From contig JAYWVB010000099.1 of the NCBI GenBank assembly GCA_039881045.1, forward strand, positions 1 through 58,681: 58,681 nucleotides of DNA, written 5' to 3'. Under the pieces are notes generated by a model that was given only the letters and a program-made list of their open reading frames with translations, searched no databases and was not told the DNA's origin. Positions 32,122 to 41,673 of this stretch are shown here, in pieces. Origin of the DNA: Chaetomium olivaceum (taxonomy: Eukaryota > Ascomycota > Sordariomycetes > Sordariales > Chaetomiaceae). Made by a program: the position numbers and the translations under genes. Numbering within the stretch: position 1 is the first letter of the stretch; every line of letters starts with the position of its first letter.

Positions 32122-33104
32122 TTACTCAGCCCCTGCTATCAGAGCAAAGTGATCCAACTTGTCGGAGAGCACTACGCCGTCACGATCCGTGCTGAGAGTG
32201 ACGTCCTCCCACCGATCCATCACTACGGCCTCCTGTTGTCTCTTGATCTTCTGCCATCGAAGAGAATCCGAACCTAAAGCAATCCGTGAAGACCAAACTC
32301 TGCCTGCCGCCATACCCTCGCCTTTAACAACATCGGCCATTGCCTTTGCGACCTTGGCAGGGTCTCCCGGAGGCATTCCCCATTCAGCCAGATCCTGGGA
32401 GGCAGCGGTAAACCCTGGCACGTATGCTTCAATGCGACTCTTGTCCTCCTTTTTCTGCTCCGACGCGACTTTGTCCTTCTCGCGCGGTTCGAAGAGGCGC
32501 GTGGCAACACCGCCGCATTCAAAGGCGACGCAGCGGATGCCGAGAGAGGAGACCTCTTTGTGCAGCGATTCGGCAAGGGAGCTGTTCGTCCACTTGGTCA
32601 TGTTGTAGTACGTTGTGTAGGGCATGTTGCCCCAGAGTTGGTTCGACGCCGTGAAAGTGATCGTTCCTGATCCCTGTTGGCGGAAGAATGGGAGAATGGC
32701 CCGCGTCATGTGAATCTGACCGAAGACATTGGTTTGGAAGATGCGTTCTGCGTGGTCATCGCTGCCCGAAGCAACGGAGTCAGCCGATGAGACCTGATCT
32801 CAAAGATGGACCTCACTTACCTGATATCCTCGAAGGGGGCGAACAAGAATGTGCCGGCATTGTTGACAAGAACATCGATGTGGCCGAAAATATGCCAGGC
32901 CTCCTTGACTTTGCTGGCAATGACCTTGGAACCAGACGTGATGTCAAGCTCAAGAAGCGAGACATTCTGCGAAGCGCGATCGGCCATCTGAGTGACTTGT
33001 CTGTTCGCAGCAATCACTTTGTCGCCTCGACGGACAATTTCTTCGACGAGTGCAGCTCCAATGCCCGCCGAGGCTCCTGTTACAAGCCATACCAGAGGTG
33101 CCAT
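32122..33104 (-). CDS. Short-chain dehydrogenase/reductase (classical SDR)
   Basis: NAD(P)-dependent oxidoreductase, 307 residues. Exons 33104-32821 and 32761-32122, joined across a 59-base intron (donor GTAAGTGAG, branch CTGAC, acceptor GCAG), phase 2. Motifs: LVTGASAGIGAAL (dinucleotide loop, TGxxxGIG), ELDIT, DVLVNNAGTF (NNAG), FTASNQLW (catalytic Ser), YYNMTKW (YxxxK with the catalytic Tyr/Lys), and VAFECGGVATRLF downstream. The ATG at 33104 (ACAATGG) has a better context than an in-frame ATG at 33137. An Arg in AANRQ after strand 2 suggests NADP preference. The C-terminal extension resembles fungal SDRs acting on small ketones; substrate unknown. The frame is intact. Divergent from the Zn2Cys6 regulator, a common cluster arrangement. 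Confidence 0.88.
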
Positions 33105-33741
33105 TGTCGCGAACCGCAGTACGTCAACGGAAAACAATGAGTATCGGGGAAAAGAAATCAGACTAGTGAAATGGCGATTTTACTAGAGATAGGTAATGAA
33201 GTATAAAATGCGCTTTCGTAGTATTTCTGGTTAGAATACTTCGGTCCATGACGAGGACGAGGAGGCTCTTAAATACAGGTACCGAACCGGGCGCACGTGT
33301 ACATAGGCTCCTATAATGAGGTCCTACCTAAGCAAACAGATTAAACAGAACGGCTCGTCCGCGCACGAAAAGACGATTAATAAGCCAATGACTTTACCGA
33401 CAATCCCTGGAGTCTTCCGAATCAGACATAGCCGTTAGTAATTCGACAACGGGATTCCTCTAACGGGCATTGACAAGCCTGGCCCCGGCCTGGGGACAAC
33501 ATTTACTCAGCTGGGCTGAAGGTGGAGCACATCGGCCCGATTCGCTCGCGAGGCCATTTCGTCCGCGGACGAATTCGCCCATTCGCGGCAACCCGCAACT
33601 CTCCCGCGGCCAGCATCACTTCGACCGCACACAGTGACTCGGTGGGCTATCCATCCCACCGTCCTAAGCATGGTGCGCGGCTCCCCGAGGACGTCTGCGT
33701 TTGCATCCGCATCCTCGAACTCGACGGCGACACGTAAGACC
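33105..33741. other. Divergent promoter region, SDR / Zn2Cys6 regulator
   Basis: About 640 bases shared by the SDR (-) and the regulator (+). It contains a number of CGG and CCG triplets in the half nearer the regulator, the half-site type bound by Zn2Cys6 proteins, but no clear paired site that I would call. Confidence 0.4.
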
Positions 33742-35878
33742 ATGCGGAAAGGGACGCACAGCTGCACAGAATGCGAGTACCTCCCTCCCACGTCTAGCCG
33801 CTCTGGCACGCCAGCTCATGCGGATTTCATTTGTCTAGGTCGCCGTCGGAAGATTCGGTGTGACTCGATGCCAGGGGCTTCGGTCTGTTTCAACTGCAAA
33901 TCTCGCCGCACACCATGTGTTAGCCAGAGCGGTGATGGCGCGAGACTGCCTTTGCGCCAGCGCCCAGAATCCGACTCTCCGAGGAACAGCAACAGTGAGG
34001 GTCCTACGTGGGCGACGGGGAGCCCAGGCGTCCCGAAGGAACTAGACGTTCTGGATAACAGTGTCACAGATCACCGAGCACCCTTCCTCGCGGTTCTGAA
34101 CTCGTCTGGAGTAAGTCCTATATTGGCATCTAGTTGTACGTTCAGCAGACTTGACAAGCAATCACAGCTCTCCCAATCTCCTAAGATGGACGATTCCAGC
34201 GCGTCATTCCGGCCACGGCTGGCTAGGGATAGCAGTATGTCTCGTTTGTCAATGGGTGACCGTAGGTTATCTCGTGTTTCCAGCAGATTGCCTGAGTCAC
34301 CCTCACCCGGCCAGGGCCAAAATATATGCGAGAAATTACGTGCAGGATTACCGTCCTACGATTCTATCATGGAAGTTGCATCGGCGCACAAAGGGTGGTG
34401 GGTTCGAATACACAGAGCTGTTCGTGGCATGTATGACGACACGATTGAGTCCTTCCCAGACTTCGTCAGGCGAGCTTACACGAGCGATCGGCCTTCGGAA
34501 CTGGGCAAGATGGCGATTGCGTTTGCATTCGCTTCTGATGTTGATGGATCCCTTATCTACAACTTGGTCGACCGCCTCATTGTCTCTGACATGTCGTATA
34601 TGTCCACTGTGGAAGACTTGGAGTGCTTGATCTTACTGGCCGTTCTCTATGCGGACGAGGGCCAGCCCAGAAGATCATGGATGATCTACCGTAGAGGAGT
34701 AATGGTCGCGCATTTAACAGTATGTCAACATCCTGTTTCGGAGACGAGTGCTGGAAGCTGACGGATAATGTCAAAGGACCTGTACCAGTCCGGCCTCCGA
34801 TCAACAGCTAAGAGACGGCTATGGTTGTCCATCTATCAGGGAGACCGCATCATGAGCATGTTCCTCGGGCTGCCGTACGGCTTTGTCGACATGCACCATC
34901 AGCAAATCCTAGAGATGAAGCCCGAAAATGACTACTTGGATTCGACTATGACCATCCGCTGTGCGATGATAGCCGGAAAGGTCATTGACCGAAATCACTC
35001 GCGTACAAAGGCTTCCATCGCCAAGACACTGGAACTGGACGAGGAGATGACTGAGCTTGCAACGTCTTTTCCCGAAACCTGGTGGGAGCTTCCTGACCGA
35101 GTCCAAGCCGATGGCCACAATTTTGACGCAATTCATGTCCGGCTGCACCAGCAACTTTTCTTCTTCCACCTGCGACTCTACATTTACCTACCGTTCCTCA
35201 GTGGCTCCGAAGAAAACTCTGTGCACGGTTCCATCGTGCGCGTCGCCAGTATGGAGGCTGCACGACAGCTGGTGAGGCGCTACCTGAGTCTACATAATGA
35301 CGCGGAGGGGCTGAGCCCGTCTGAGTGCAAGCTCGTGGACTTCATGGCATTTACCGGTGGCATTATCTTACTTCTTGGTTGCTCGAGCTCTTCCGGCCCA
35401 AGGACGTCAAGTGATGGGAACGACATTGAGACTGTGCTATCTTTGATTCGGTGCTTGCAACGCCAAGAGAACCAAGAGAACTGCCCCATTGCGTCGCAAT
35501 GTCGCAAGACGCTTACGGTGCTGCTGTCCAGATCGAGTACAGACGAAGAAGTCCGCATTCCGTTCTTTGGAACGGTTGTCAAAAAAGGCGACCAAACCGT
35601 CGAGCAGACCGCTCAGGCTGATCAAAGCTTCATAACAAACTCGAGTCATGCTTTACCTATTGGCCAACCATTCTCCTCAACAGCTGGTGCCAACACGACT
35701 CCCACGAGTGAAGCCTTGGCCATGCCGAGTTCTGTGTATTCGGAGGTACCGTAGTGTGGGCGGGGGCGTGGAGCACCCCGGCCACATTCCAGAACTGGGC
35801 TTCTTGTCCCATCTAGAGGATGTGCCGGCAAATTTCGACATGGGCTGGGAATTCATCATGGATCTCGACAGCTTCTGA
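33742..35878 (+). CDS. Zn(II)2Cys6 transcription factor
   Basis: Fungal regulator. The binuclear zinc cluster is C-TE-C-RRRKIR-C ... C-FN-C-KSRRTP-C, formed only if bases 33773-33838 are removed. That intron starts GCGAGT and ends CTAG, so it is a GC-AG intron; it splits the second Cys codon. Further introns: 34111-34167 (GTAAGT..CACAG) and 34720-34776 (GTATGT..AAAG). The middle region contains WLSIYQGDRIMSMFLGLPYGF, the signature of the fungal-specific regulatory domain, and HQQLFFFHLRLYIYLPF. The frame ends at 35754 after a Ser/Thr-rich region, but the next frame carries a plausible natural ending (FDMGWEFIMDLDSF) to 35878. A small intron or base error near 35745-35760 is likely; I cannot place it. 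The neighbouring divergent SDR is a likely target. Confidence 0.85.
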
Positions 35879-36888
35879 ATTAGCTCAGAATTTGACGGCA
35901 TTCAATTAGTCTAACTCACTGGAAGCGTCACCCATGTCGAAGCGACCAGCTACTGTGCCACTTACAGTACGTTCGGTTCTTTTAGAAGCCTTTAGCCTCC
36001 TTTGCTTCCGCTCGTTGTAGTGGCCTCAAAGATATCAAAGTGCGGTCGCATCATAATCGTGGTACTTGACTATATGCGTACAACATTTCCTAACACACCC
36101 AAATCTCGATAGATTACATATCATCCATGCCCTCTAAATCAACGAGCAGAAGCTGGTTGAAAAGCGCTAGATATAACCCTAGGCCAGAGGCTGATCCGGC
36201 GTACCCTATCCTTGATACCGCTTATAGAATCTTACTTCCCATTGAGCTACTTCTAAGGAGAAGCTTCCACCCTAATATATACTATTGACTTATATTACGT
36301 TACTTCTGCCTTAGCTTCTTCGCCTTTTTACCGACGGTTTCAGGAAATTCCCGGGAGTAACAATCTACCTAGTCTAAGAAGACACACATCCGAAATATTC
36401 CACATCCTGGTGTCTGGACCGAGGCTGCATTCTCAACTACTGTAGCTCCTGATCCTTCGTTCTGGCCGGACGATCGTGACCGTAGTTCAGCAACTGCACA
36501 AGATTACGACACCATGAAGAGATTTTATGGAGACTGCTGGAATCAGCCTGATTCGGAAAGTGATTCATCTTCGAGCAGTGGAGGTGCTGATATCTGGGAC
36601 GAAGCAGACAGTCCATCCAGCCGCGATTCGATACCCCGTCACGCTCATCGACACAATTTAAACCAAAGAAGGTAGGTAGTATGGTAATAGCGGACCAAGA
36701 TATGTTCGCGGGCTTGGAAAAGCCTGTACTTCAACTGATATTCTCCTATTTCCCTATCCTCAATCCCAGATGCTAACCTGCCATTCCTCATTCTCCATAC
36801 CATCACATAACCCTTATCCTCGCTATCCGCCCTAGTATCTCTTTTTTTACTTGGCTTGACCTTCTACTGTCTCTCCTCTCAGGTATCC
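35879..36888. other. Intergenic, partly AT-rich
   Basis: About 1 kb. The stretch 36100-36330 is AT-rich with many TA steps, like RIP-affected or relic DNA. A small open frame at 36514-36675 is listed separately. No domain or transposon end seen. Confidence 0.4.
36514..36675 (+). CDS. Possible small open frame, 53 codons, or exon of a relic
   Basis: Starts MKRFYGDCWNQ, continues with a Ser/Asp/Glu-rich stretch and ends in a basic tail (RHAHRHNLNQRR). The same frame stays open about 130 bases upstream of the ATG, back to a CTAG that could be a splice acceptor, so it may be the last exon of a degraded gene. No homologue recognised. Confidence 0.2.
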   Translation: MKRFYGDCWNQPDSESDSSSSSGGADIWDEADSPSSRDSIPRHAHRHNLNQRR

Positions 36889-37022
36889 TTTCCCCCTTCT
36901 CCTTCTTTCCCCCTTCTCCTTCTTTCCCCCTTCTCCTTCTTTCCCCCTTCTCCTTCTTTCCCCTTCTCCTTCTTTCCCCCTTCTCCTTCTTTCCCCCTTC
37001 TCCTTCTTTCCCCCTTCTCCTT
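36889..37022 (+). repeat. 17-bp polypyrimidine minisatellite
   Basis: About eight tandem copies of the 17-base unit TTCTCCTTCTTTCCCCC, one copy a base short. The plus strand is pure pyrimidine and the minus strand pure purine, and the tract continues less regularly to about 37080. Polypurine tracts of this kind can form triplex (H-) DNA. It starts just beyond the 3' end of the minus-strand gene at 37039, whose Lys/Glu-rich C-terminus is written in the neighbouring less regular part. Confidence 0.92.
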
Positions 37023-37038
37023 CCTTTCCTCCCTCTCC

Positions 37039-38698
37039 TTATTTTCCCCTCTCCTTTTTTTCCTCTTCCTCCTTCTTCTCCGTCTGTACCGTTTTGTCCT
37101 GCGCAGCCGTGGCACGGTCGCTATTACGGAACGAAAAGCCCCCACCCCGCCTCGTCACCGGCCCAGGAGTCAGTCTAGCAGACCCGGATACACTAGTTCG
37201 TGTCCCAGTCTCCCAGCTTGTTCTCCCTTTCGCCCTGTTCTTACGCTCTTCACCAACGCTATCAGGCTGGTACCCCAGCGCCGGATTTAGTAAATTACTA
37301 TTGTGGTCCGGGCGGCGCGCAAAGATCTCATTCTCCTGTTCCGTGCGCCACATGACGCGCGTTCTCTTGGGATCATACATGTCCTTGTGGGTGAACGGCA
37401 TGATTATTTCGTCGTTTTGATTGAGAGACCCAGCCCTTAAGGTCCAGTATGTCCATTTGTTAATGGCGCTGTTGAGGCGCAGGTCAGGGAAGCTCAGCCC
37501 ATCTGGGAGGTGTCTCTCGGGCGGGTAGTCATAGTGTACTTTTGGTGTGACAAAGAGCTTGAAGTACTCCCAGTTTTTATCTTCCGTGTTGCGCCTGTCG
37601 GGAGCATAAAAGGACGTTGTACTTTTGTTAACGACTTTAAACTTCAGGGTGGGTGGGGCGTCTGCAAAGTCGACGGTGAACGACGGTGTAGTTCCCTCGG
37701 GGGAAGATTCCTTTTCTTTAGAATCGGACTCCCTTTCCTCCGAAGGAAATTCGTTCCCCGTCGCTCTTTCCACCTTACAGTCGGACTGGTAAAGCCAGCG
37801 GTAGTCATGGAAGACGTGCCACCTGAGGGAGCCAACCAATACGATGCACGGGTCGTGGTACTGGTTGTCGGTGTTGGGGGTCTTTGGCTCGTCACTCGCT
37901 GTAGCACGACGGTACAGCCAAAACCAAACGATGAAATTGTCCTCCCCAGAACAGCGGTCGAGCCGGAAATCCTCGGACTTGAGCTCCTCTGGGAAGCCGT
38001 AGAACGGCGGGCGGACGAGCGTAGTTTCTCCTGCCATCCCAATGCCCGGGTTATCCGGTTCACGCGTCACCCAGCGCCGGATACCGCGATGCCCCGCCCA
38101 AACTTCCTTAACGTCCTCTTTCCAGTCTAGGTCCACGGACAGCTCTGGGGTGGGGGAGTCTTCCTCGAGCGCTGCGATTTTGGTAATGTCGTTGGCGTCG
38201 GGGGGTTTTTTTGGGCCTTGGCCTTCAAGAGCCCCAACGGAATACATCCTTTTGTACTCCTCATCGCCACCGTCGCTGTGAAAGTTCCAGCGGTGGTAGT
38301 CGCGGATGTCGAATCCCTGGTCCGTTTTTTTGTTGCGAAAATGGCGAGTCCGTTCCTTGTCTGGGTCCACAAGATACGTCTGTGAGAAACAAGGGTACCA
38401 TCTCTGCTCGTCTTTGTTATTAGCTAAAGTGACCACTGAAAAAAAGTTTTATAGAACATGTAGCACAAACGTTGAGCTCCCGCTGGTATTCATCTTCATT
38501 TCCGCCCTTGACCATCTCCACCTGCAACCAGCAGCCGGTGTAGAAGCACCCCGGACTTCGAACTTCGTTCTCGTTGAGGATGGAGTCCGCGATCCAAGCT
38601 ACTGGCTTTCTCATGAACCGGAAGTTGATTGCTCCCCCAACATCTTGGCTGGTGAAGAAGGGGGCTTTCTGCAACCCACTAGAATTCTGGTTGTCCAT
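37039..38698 (-). CDS. Hypothetical protein with Lys/Glu-rich C-terminus
   Basis: Not recognised. Exon 1 starts at 38698 (CACAATGG context; MDNQNSSGLQKAPFF) and runs to about 38480. The main exon runs from about 38430 to 37039. The join is unclear: donors GTTTGT or GTTCTA and acceptors TTCAG or TTTAG lie at 38440-38475, but the resulting introns are only 34-47 bases and only some combinations keep the frame. The 460-residue main part is rich in Trp, Tyr and Asp (WYPCFSQTYLVDPD, FIVWFWLYRRA, LRWHVFHDYRWLYQ), suggesting a beta-rich globular protein without signal peptide or membrane segment. The last 20 residues (KKEEEEKKER) are encoded by a purine-rich tract merging with the minisatellite, so the C-terminus may vary between strains. 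Function unknown. Confidence 0.55.
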
Positions 38699-39418
38699 TG
38701 TGAGGAGTTGACAGGGAATGGCGGACGTCTCAAGTTGCCACTGTGGGCTGCCAAACGCAACGTGAAGATACAAGTTGATGATGGATGTGTGGCGGAGTTT
38801 TAATTAGGAGAGCAGTGTGTCATTGAAGTGTAAGGTTCTTTAAGTTGGCAGGCGAGCTTCCCAACCCGTTTGAGGTTACCAGTAGCATATCCAGGTAAGC
38901 CTCTCGCATCTTCCGCAGCGAGGCCGCCGGGGATCCAAACTCTAACGCATCAGTTTCGGACTACGGGCTGGACGGAATTAGAAACGTCTCGGGCATTCAA
39001 AATGGCTCACCAAAACGCAATGCAGCTGCGTGACAGCCACCCTCAGCTTTCAGCTCCAGCCAGGAAAGCCACCGGTGCCGCGAGTGCATCAGGCTCCGAA
39101 GACCTACAGCTTACACGCATAATTAGCGCTCATCAGCCGCTGCTAAGCTAGAACCGGTATTCCGAGATTTGGCTAGGCGTGCAGTGGTGCCCACTACTTG
39201 TACCAACTTTGGAAGAAATCAACGCACACCAAAGATGAATGAGTTGCCAGAATACGAGGTGGAGTAGCCGAGGAATGCCTCTGGGACCCCTCCACTGCTG
39301 AGGAACATCCACGCAGACAGTGTAAGAAACGGGCATGTGCTCAACAATGCAAGAAACCTCGCAATGAACGTAGTTACGATGGCTATAGGGAAAACAGAAG
39401 CGAAATCAAAGACAACTA
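38699..39418. other. Intergenic, left flank of Fot1-like element
   Basis: About 720 bases with no recognisable gene. It ends in the TA (39417-39418) that is the left copy of the target-site duplication. Confidence 0.45.
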
Positions 39419-39475
39419 ACGTGGTTGATCACCGAGCGGCCCATATCACCGAGCGGTCCACTTTCCCTCCACGTC
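39419..39475 (+). repeat. Left terminal inverted repeat of the Fot1-like element
   Basis: 57 bp: outer ACGTGGTTG, two iterons of the form ATCACCGAGCGGYCC (39428-39442 and 39445-39459) separated by AT, and an inner ACTTTCCCTCCACGTC that matches 41223-41238 on the opposite strand. Similarity continues a few bases further inward with a mismatch. Confidence 0.95.
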
Positions 39476-39518
39476 ACAACCTTCCACCTTCAAACTCCGC
39501 TACACCGCGACCAAAACC

Positions 39519-41181
39519 ATGTCTATGCAAATGCAAGAAGCCAGAATCATCCTTGCCATTGAAGCAATTCATATGAGCAAAAAAATTTCGATCCGACGTG
39601 CTGCGCAGACGTATGATGTGCCGAAGTCGACCCTCATCGCCCGGATGAAGGACCTCGTCGCAAAGCCTGAGAAACGCGACGTACAGCACAATCTGACCTT
39701 GGTTGAAGAAGAGACCCTTGTACGATATATCCTCGATCTAGATTCGCGAGGGTTCCCGCCTCGTATTGATGGGGTAAAAGATATGGCCGATCTCCTTCTC
39801 GCGACGCGTCACGCGCGACCAACTGGCAAGCAGTGGGCATACCGGTTCATACGGCGCCGCCCGGAGCTCAAGACGCGCTTTTCGCGTGCGTACGACTTCC
39901 AGAGAGCCCTTTGCGAAGATCCAAAGATTATTGGGACTGGTTCCGGTTGGTGGCCAACATGCGCACGAAGTACAGCATCCAGAACACCGATTTTTACAAC
40001 TTCGACGAGACAGGCTTTATGATGGGCATTATCTGTAGCAACATGGTCGTCACGCGTTCCGATCGACGCGGTCGAGGCAAGCAACTTCAGCCCAGCAATC
40101 GGGAATGGGCAACAGCGATTGAGTGCGTGAGAAGTGACGGCTTTGCGCTGCCACCATTCTTGATTGTACAGGGCGTCAACCACCTCGCCTCCTGGTACAC
40201 CGAGTGCGATCTTCCCCCATCCTGGGTCATCAAGACCTCACCCAACGGCTGGACAGACAATGATACAGGCTTGGAATGGATCAAGCACTTCCACAAGCAT
40301 ACGGAGACCCAGCGGCAAGGGGTGTATCGGATGATAGTCCTAGATGGTCACGAAAGCCACCTATCAGCCCAGTTTGAGGAGTTCTGCAAGGAGCACAATA
40401 TTATTACCCTCTGCCTCCCTTCTCACTCCTCGCACATCACCCAGCCTCTAGATGTCGGTTGTTTTAGCGTGTTGAAGCGGATATACGGCCGCGAACTCGA
40501 GGCCTTCATCAAGGCGCACATCAACCACATCACCAAGACCGAGTTCTTCATCGCGTTCAAAGCCGCCCACCTCGCCACAATGAAAGCTGAAAATATCAAG
40601 GCTGGCTTTCGAGGTACTGGCCTAGTACCGGACAACCCCCAAGCTGTCTTGTCGAAGCTTGACGTCAAGCTACGGACCCCAACACCGACTGGACCCCCCT
40701 TCCAGAGGCCGACCTATGGGTCTCCCAGACACCGCACAAACCTGACGAGGCTGTTTTACAGTCTGAACATGTACGGACCCGGATTGCCAATCATCAAGGA
40801 AGCTCTCCAACCAGCATGTTTTCCGCTGTAAAGCAATTGTCGAAGGGTACAGAGCTGATTGTTCACGAAATGACCCTTCTTCGAGACCGAGTCCGAACTC
40901 TCGAGAAGGCTAACGAGGCCCTTTCAAAGCGCCGGAGGGCTAAGCGTACACGTCTCCAGGCTGGAGGGGCACTTACTATAGAGGAAGGTCAGGTTTTGAT
41001 CATCCAGAAGGAAACTGGTAGACGGCAATCGGGTAGGAGGCTGGCGGAAGGGGGTATGTCGGAGGCGGGGCTGTCGACTTTGCGGCGCTGTGGGAGGTGC
41101 GGCAAGACTGGCCACAACGTACGAACCTGTCAGGAGGTTGAGGAGACGTCAGCTGAGGAGAGTAGCATTGAGTGCAACTGA
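39519..41181 (+). CDS. Fot1/pogo transposase (DDE), two single-base frame breaks
   Basis: Domains in order: psq-type helix-turn-helix (RRAAQTYDVPKSTLIARM, about residue 30), CENP-B-like second HTH (ILDLDSRGFPPRIDGVKDMA), then the DDE_1 catalytic domain with FYNFDETGFMMG (first Asp), MIVLDGHESHLS (second Asp) and PLDVGCFSVLKR (third Asp region), and a basic, coiled-coil tail with a CCHC zinc knuckle (CGRCGKTGHNVRTC). Two frame changes occur at homopolymers: GGG at 39933-39935 (PKIIG to DWFRLV) and the C6 run at 40694-40699. One added base in each gives one protein of about 550 residues ending at 41181. If those are sequencing errors the element may be autonomous. Confidence 0.9.
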
Positions 41182-41222
41182 TTTTCTTGTGTTGTGGTGG
41201 ATTAATTGCCTGAAGAGGTTGC

Positions 41223-41432
41223 GACGTGGAGGGAAAGTGGACCGCTCGGTGATATGGACCGCTCGGTGATATGGACCGCTCGGTGATATGGACCGCTCGG
41301 TGATATGGACCGCTCGGTGATATGGACCGCTCGGTGATATGGACCGCTCGGTGATATGGACCGCTCGGTGATATGGACCGCTCGGTGATATGGACCGCTC
41401 GGTGATATGGACCGCTCGGTGATCAACCACGT
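41223..41432 (-). repeat. Right terminal inverted repeat with 11 iterons
   Basis: Inner GACGTGGAGGGAAAGT, then eleven copies of GGACCGCTCGGTGAT(AT) at an exact 17-bp period starting at 41239 and ending at 41423, then CAACCACGT. The copies are identical, whereas the left end has only two, one with a base change. Iterons in such ends are normally transposase binding sites. Confidence 0.95.
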
Positions 41433-41673
41433 TATAAGGAAGCGAGAATGGGACAAACACAAATAGTTGTCCGTAGATCTCAAGGTCTGATCTGATGATG
41501 AACTAGGAGTACTACTACTTTGGGCGGGGAATGAGCAAGCCATGTTTCAGTGACATTTTTGAAATTGTCCGAGCCAACGGAAGTTACCACCTCAAACTGG
41601 AAGCACAACCTCTAACTTGGTGAACGAAGCACAGAACGACCCCAGCCCATTGAAAGTTTCATATGCAACATCC

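Larger units (their letters stand above)
39419..41432 (+). mobile_element. Complete Fot1/pogo-like DNA transposon (2014 bp)
   Basis: Flanked by TA on both sides (39417-39418 and 41433-41434). The left end begins ACGTGGTTGATCACCGAGC and the right end is its exact reverse complement. The left terminal repeat is 57 bp (39419-39475), the right 210 bp (41223-41432); the difference is the number of 17-bp iterons (2 against 11). One transposase gene lies inside. Size and TA target fit the Fot1 group of Tc1/mariner-pogo elements. Preserved ends and a coding region with only two single-base breaks suggest a young copy. Confidence 0.95.

Noticed and set aside
37510..38130. Plus-strand open frame opposite the Lys/Glu-rich gene
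   Set aside because: Antisense of the long minus-strand frame without a domain of its own.
41223..41432. CRISPR array (regular 17-bp period)
   Set aside because: No spacers; the units are contiguous and form the transposon's terminal repeat.
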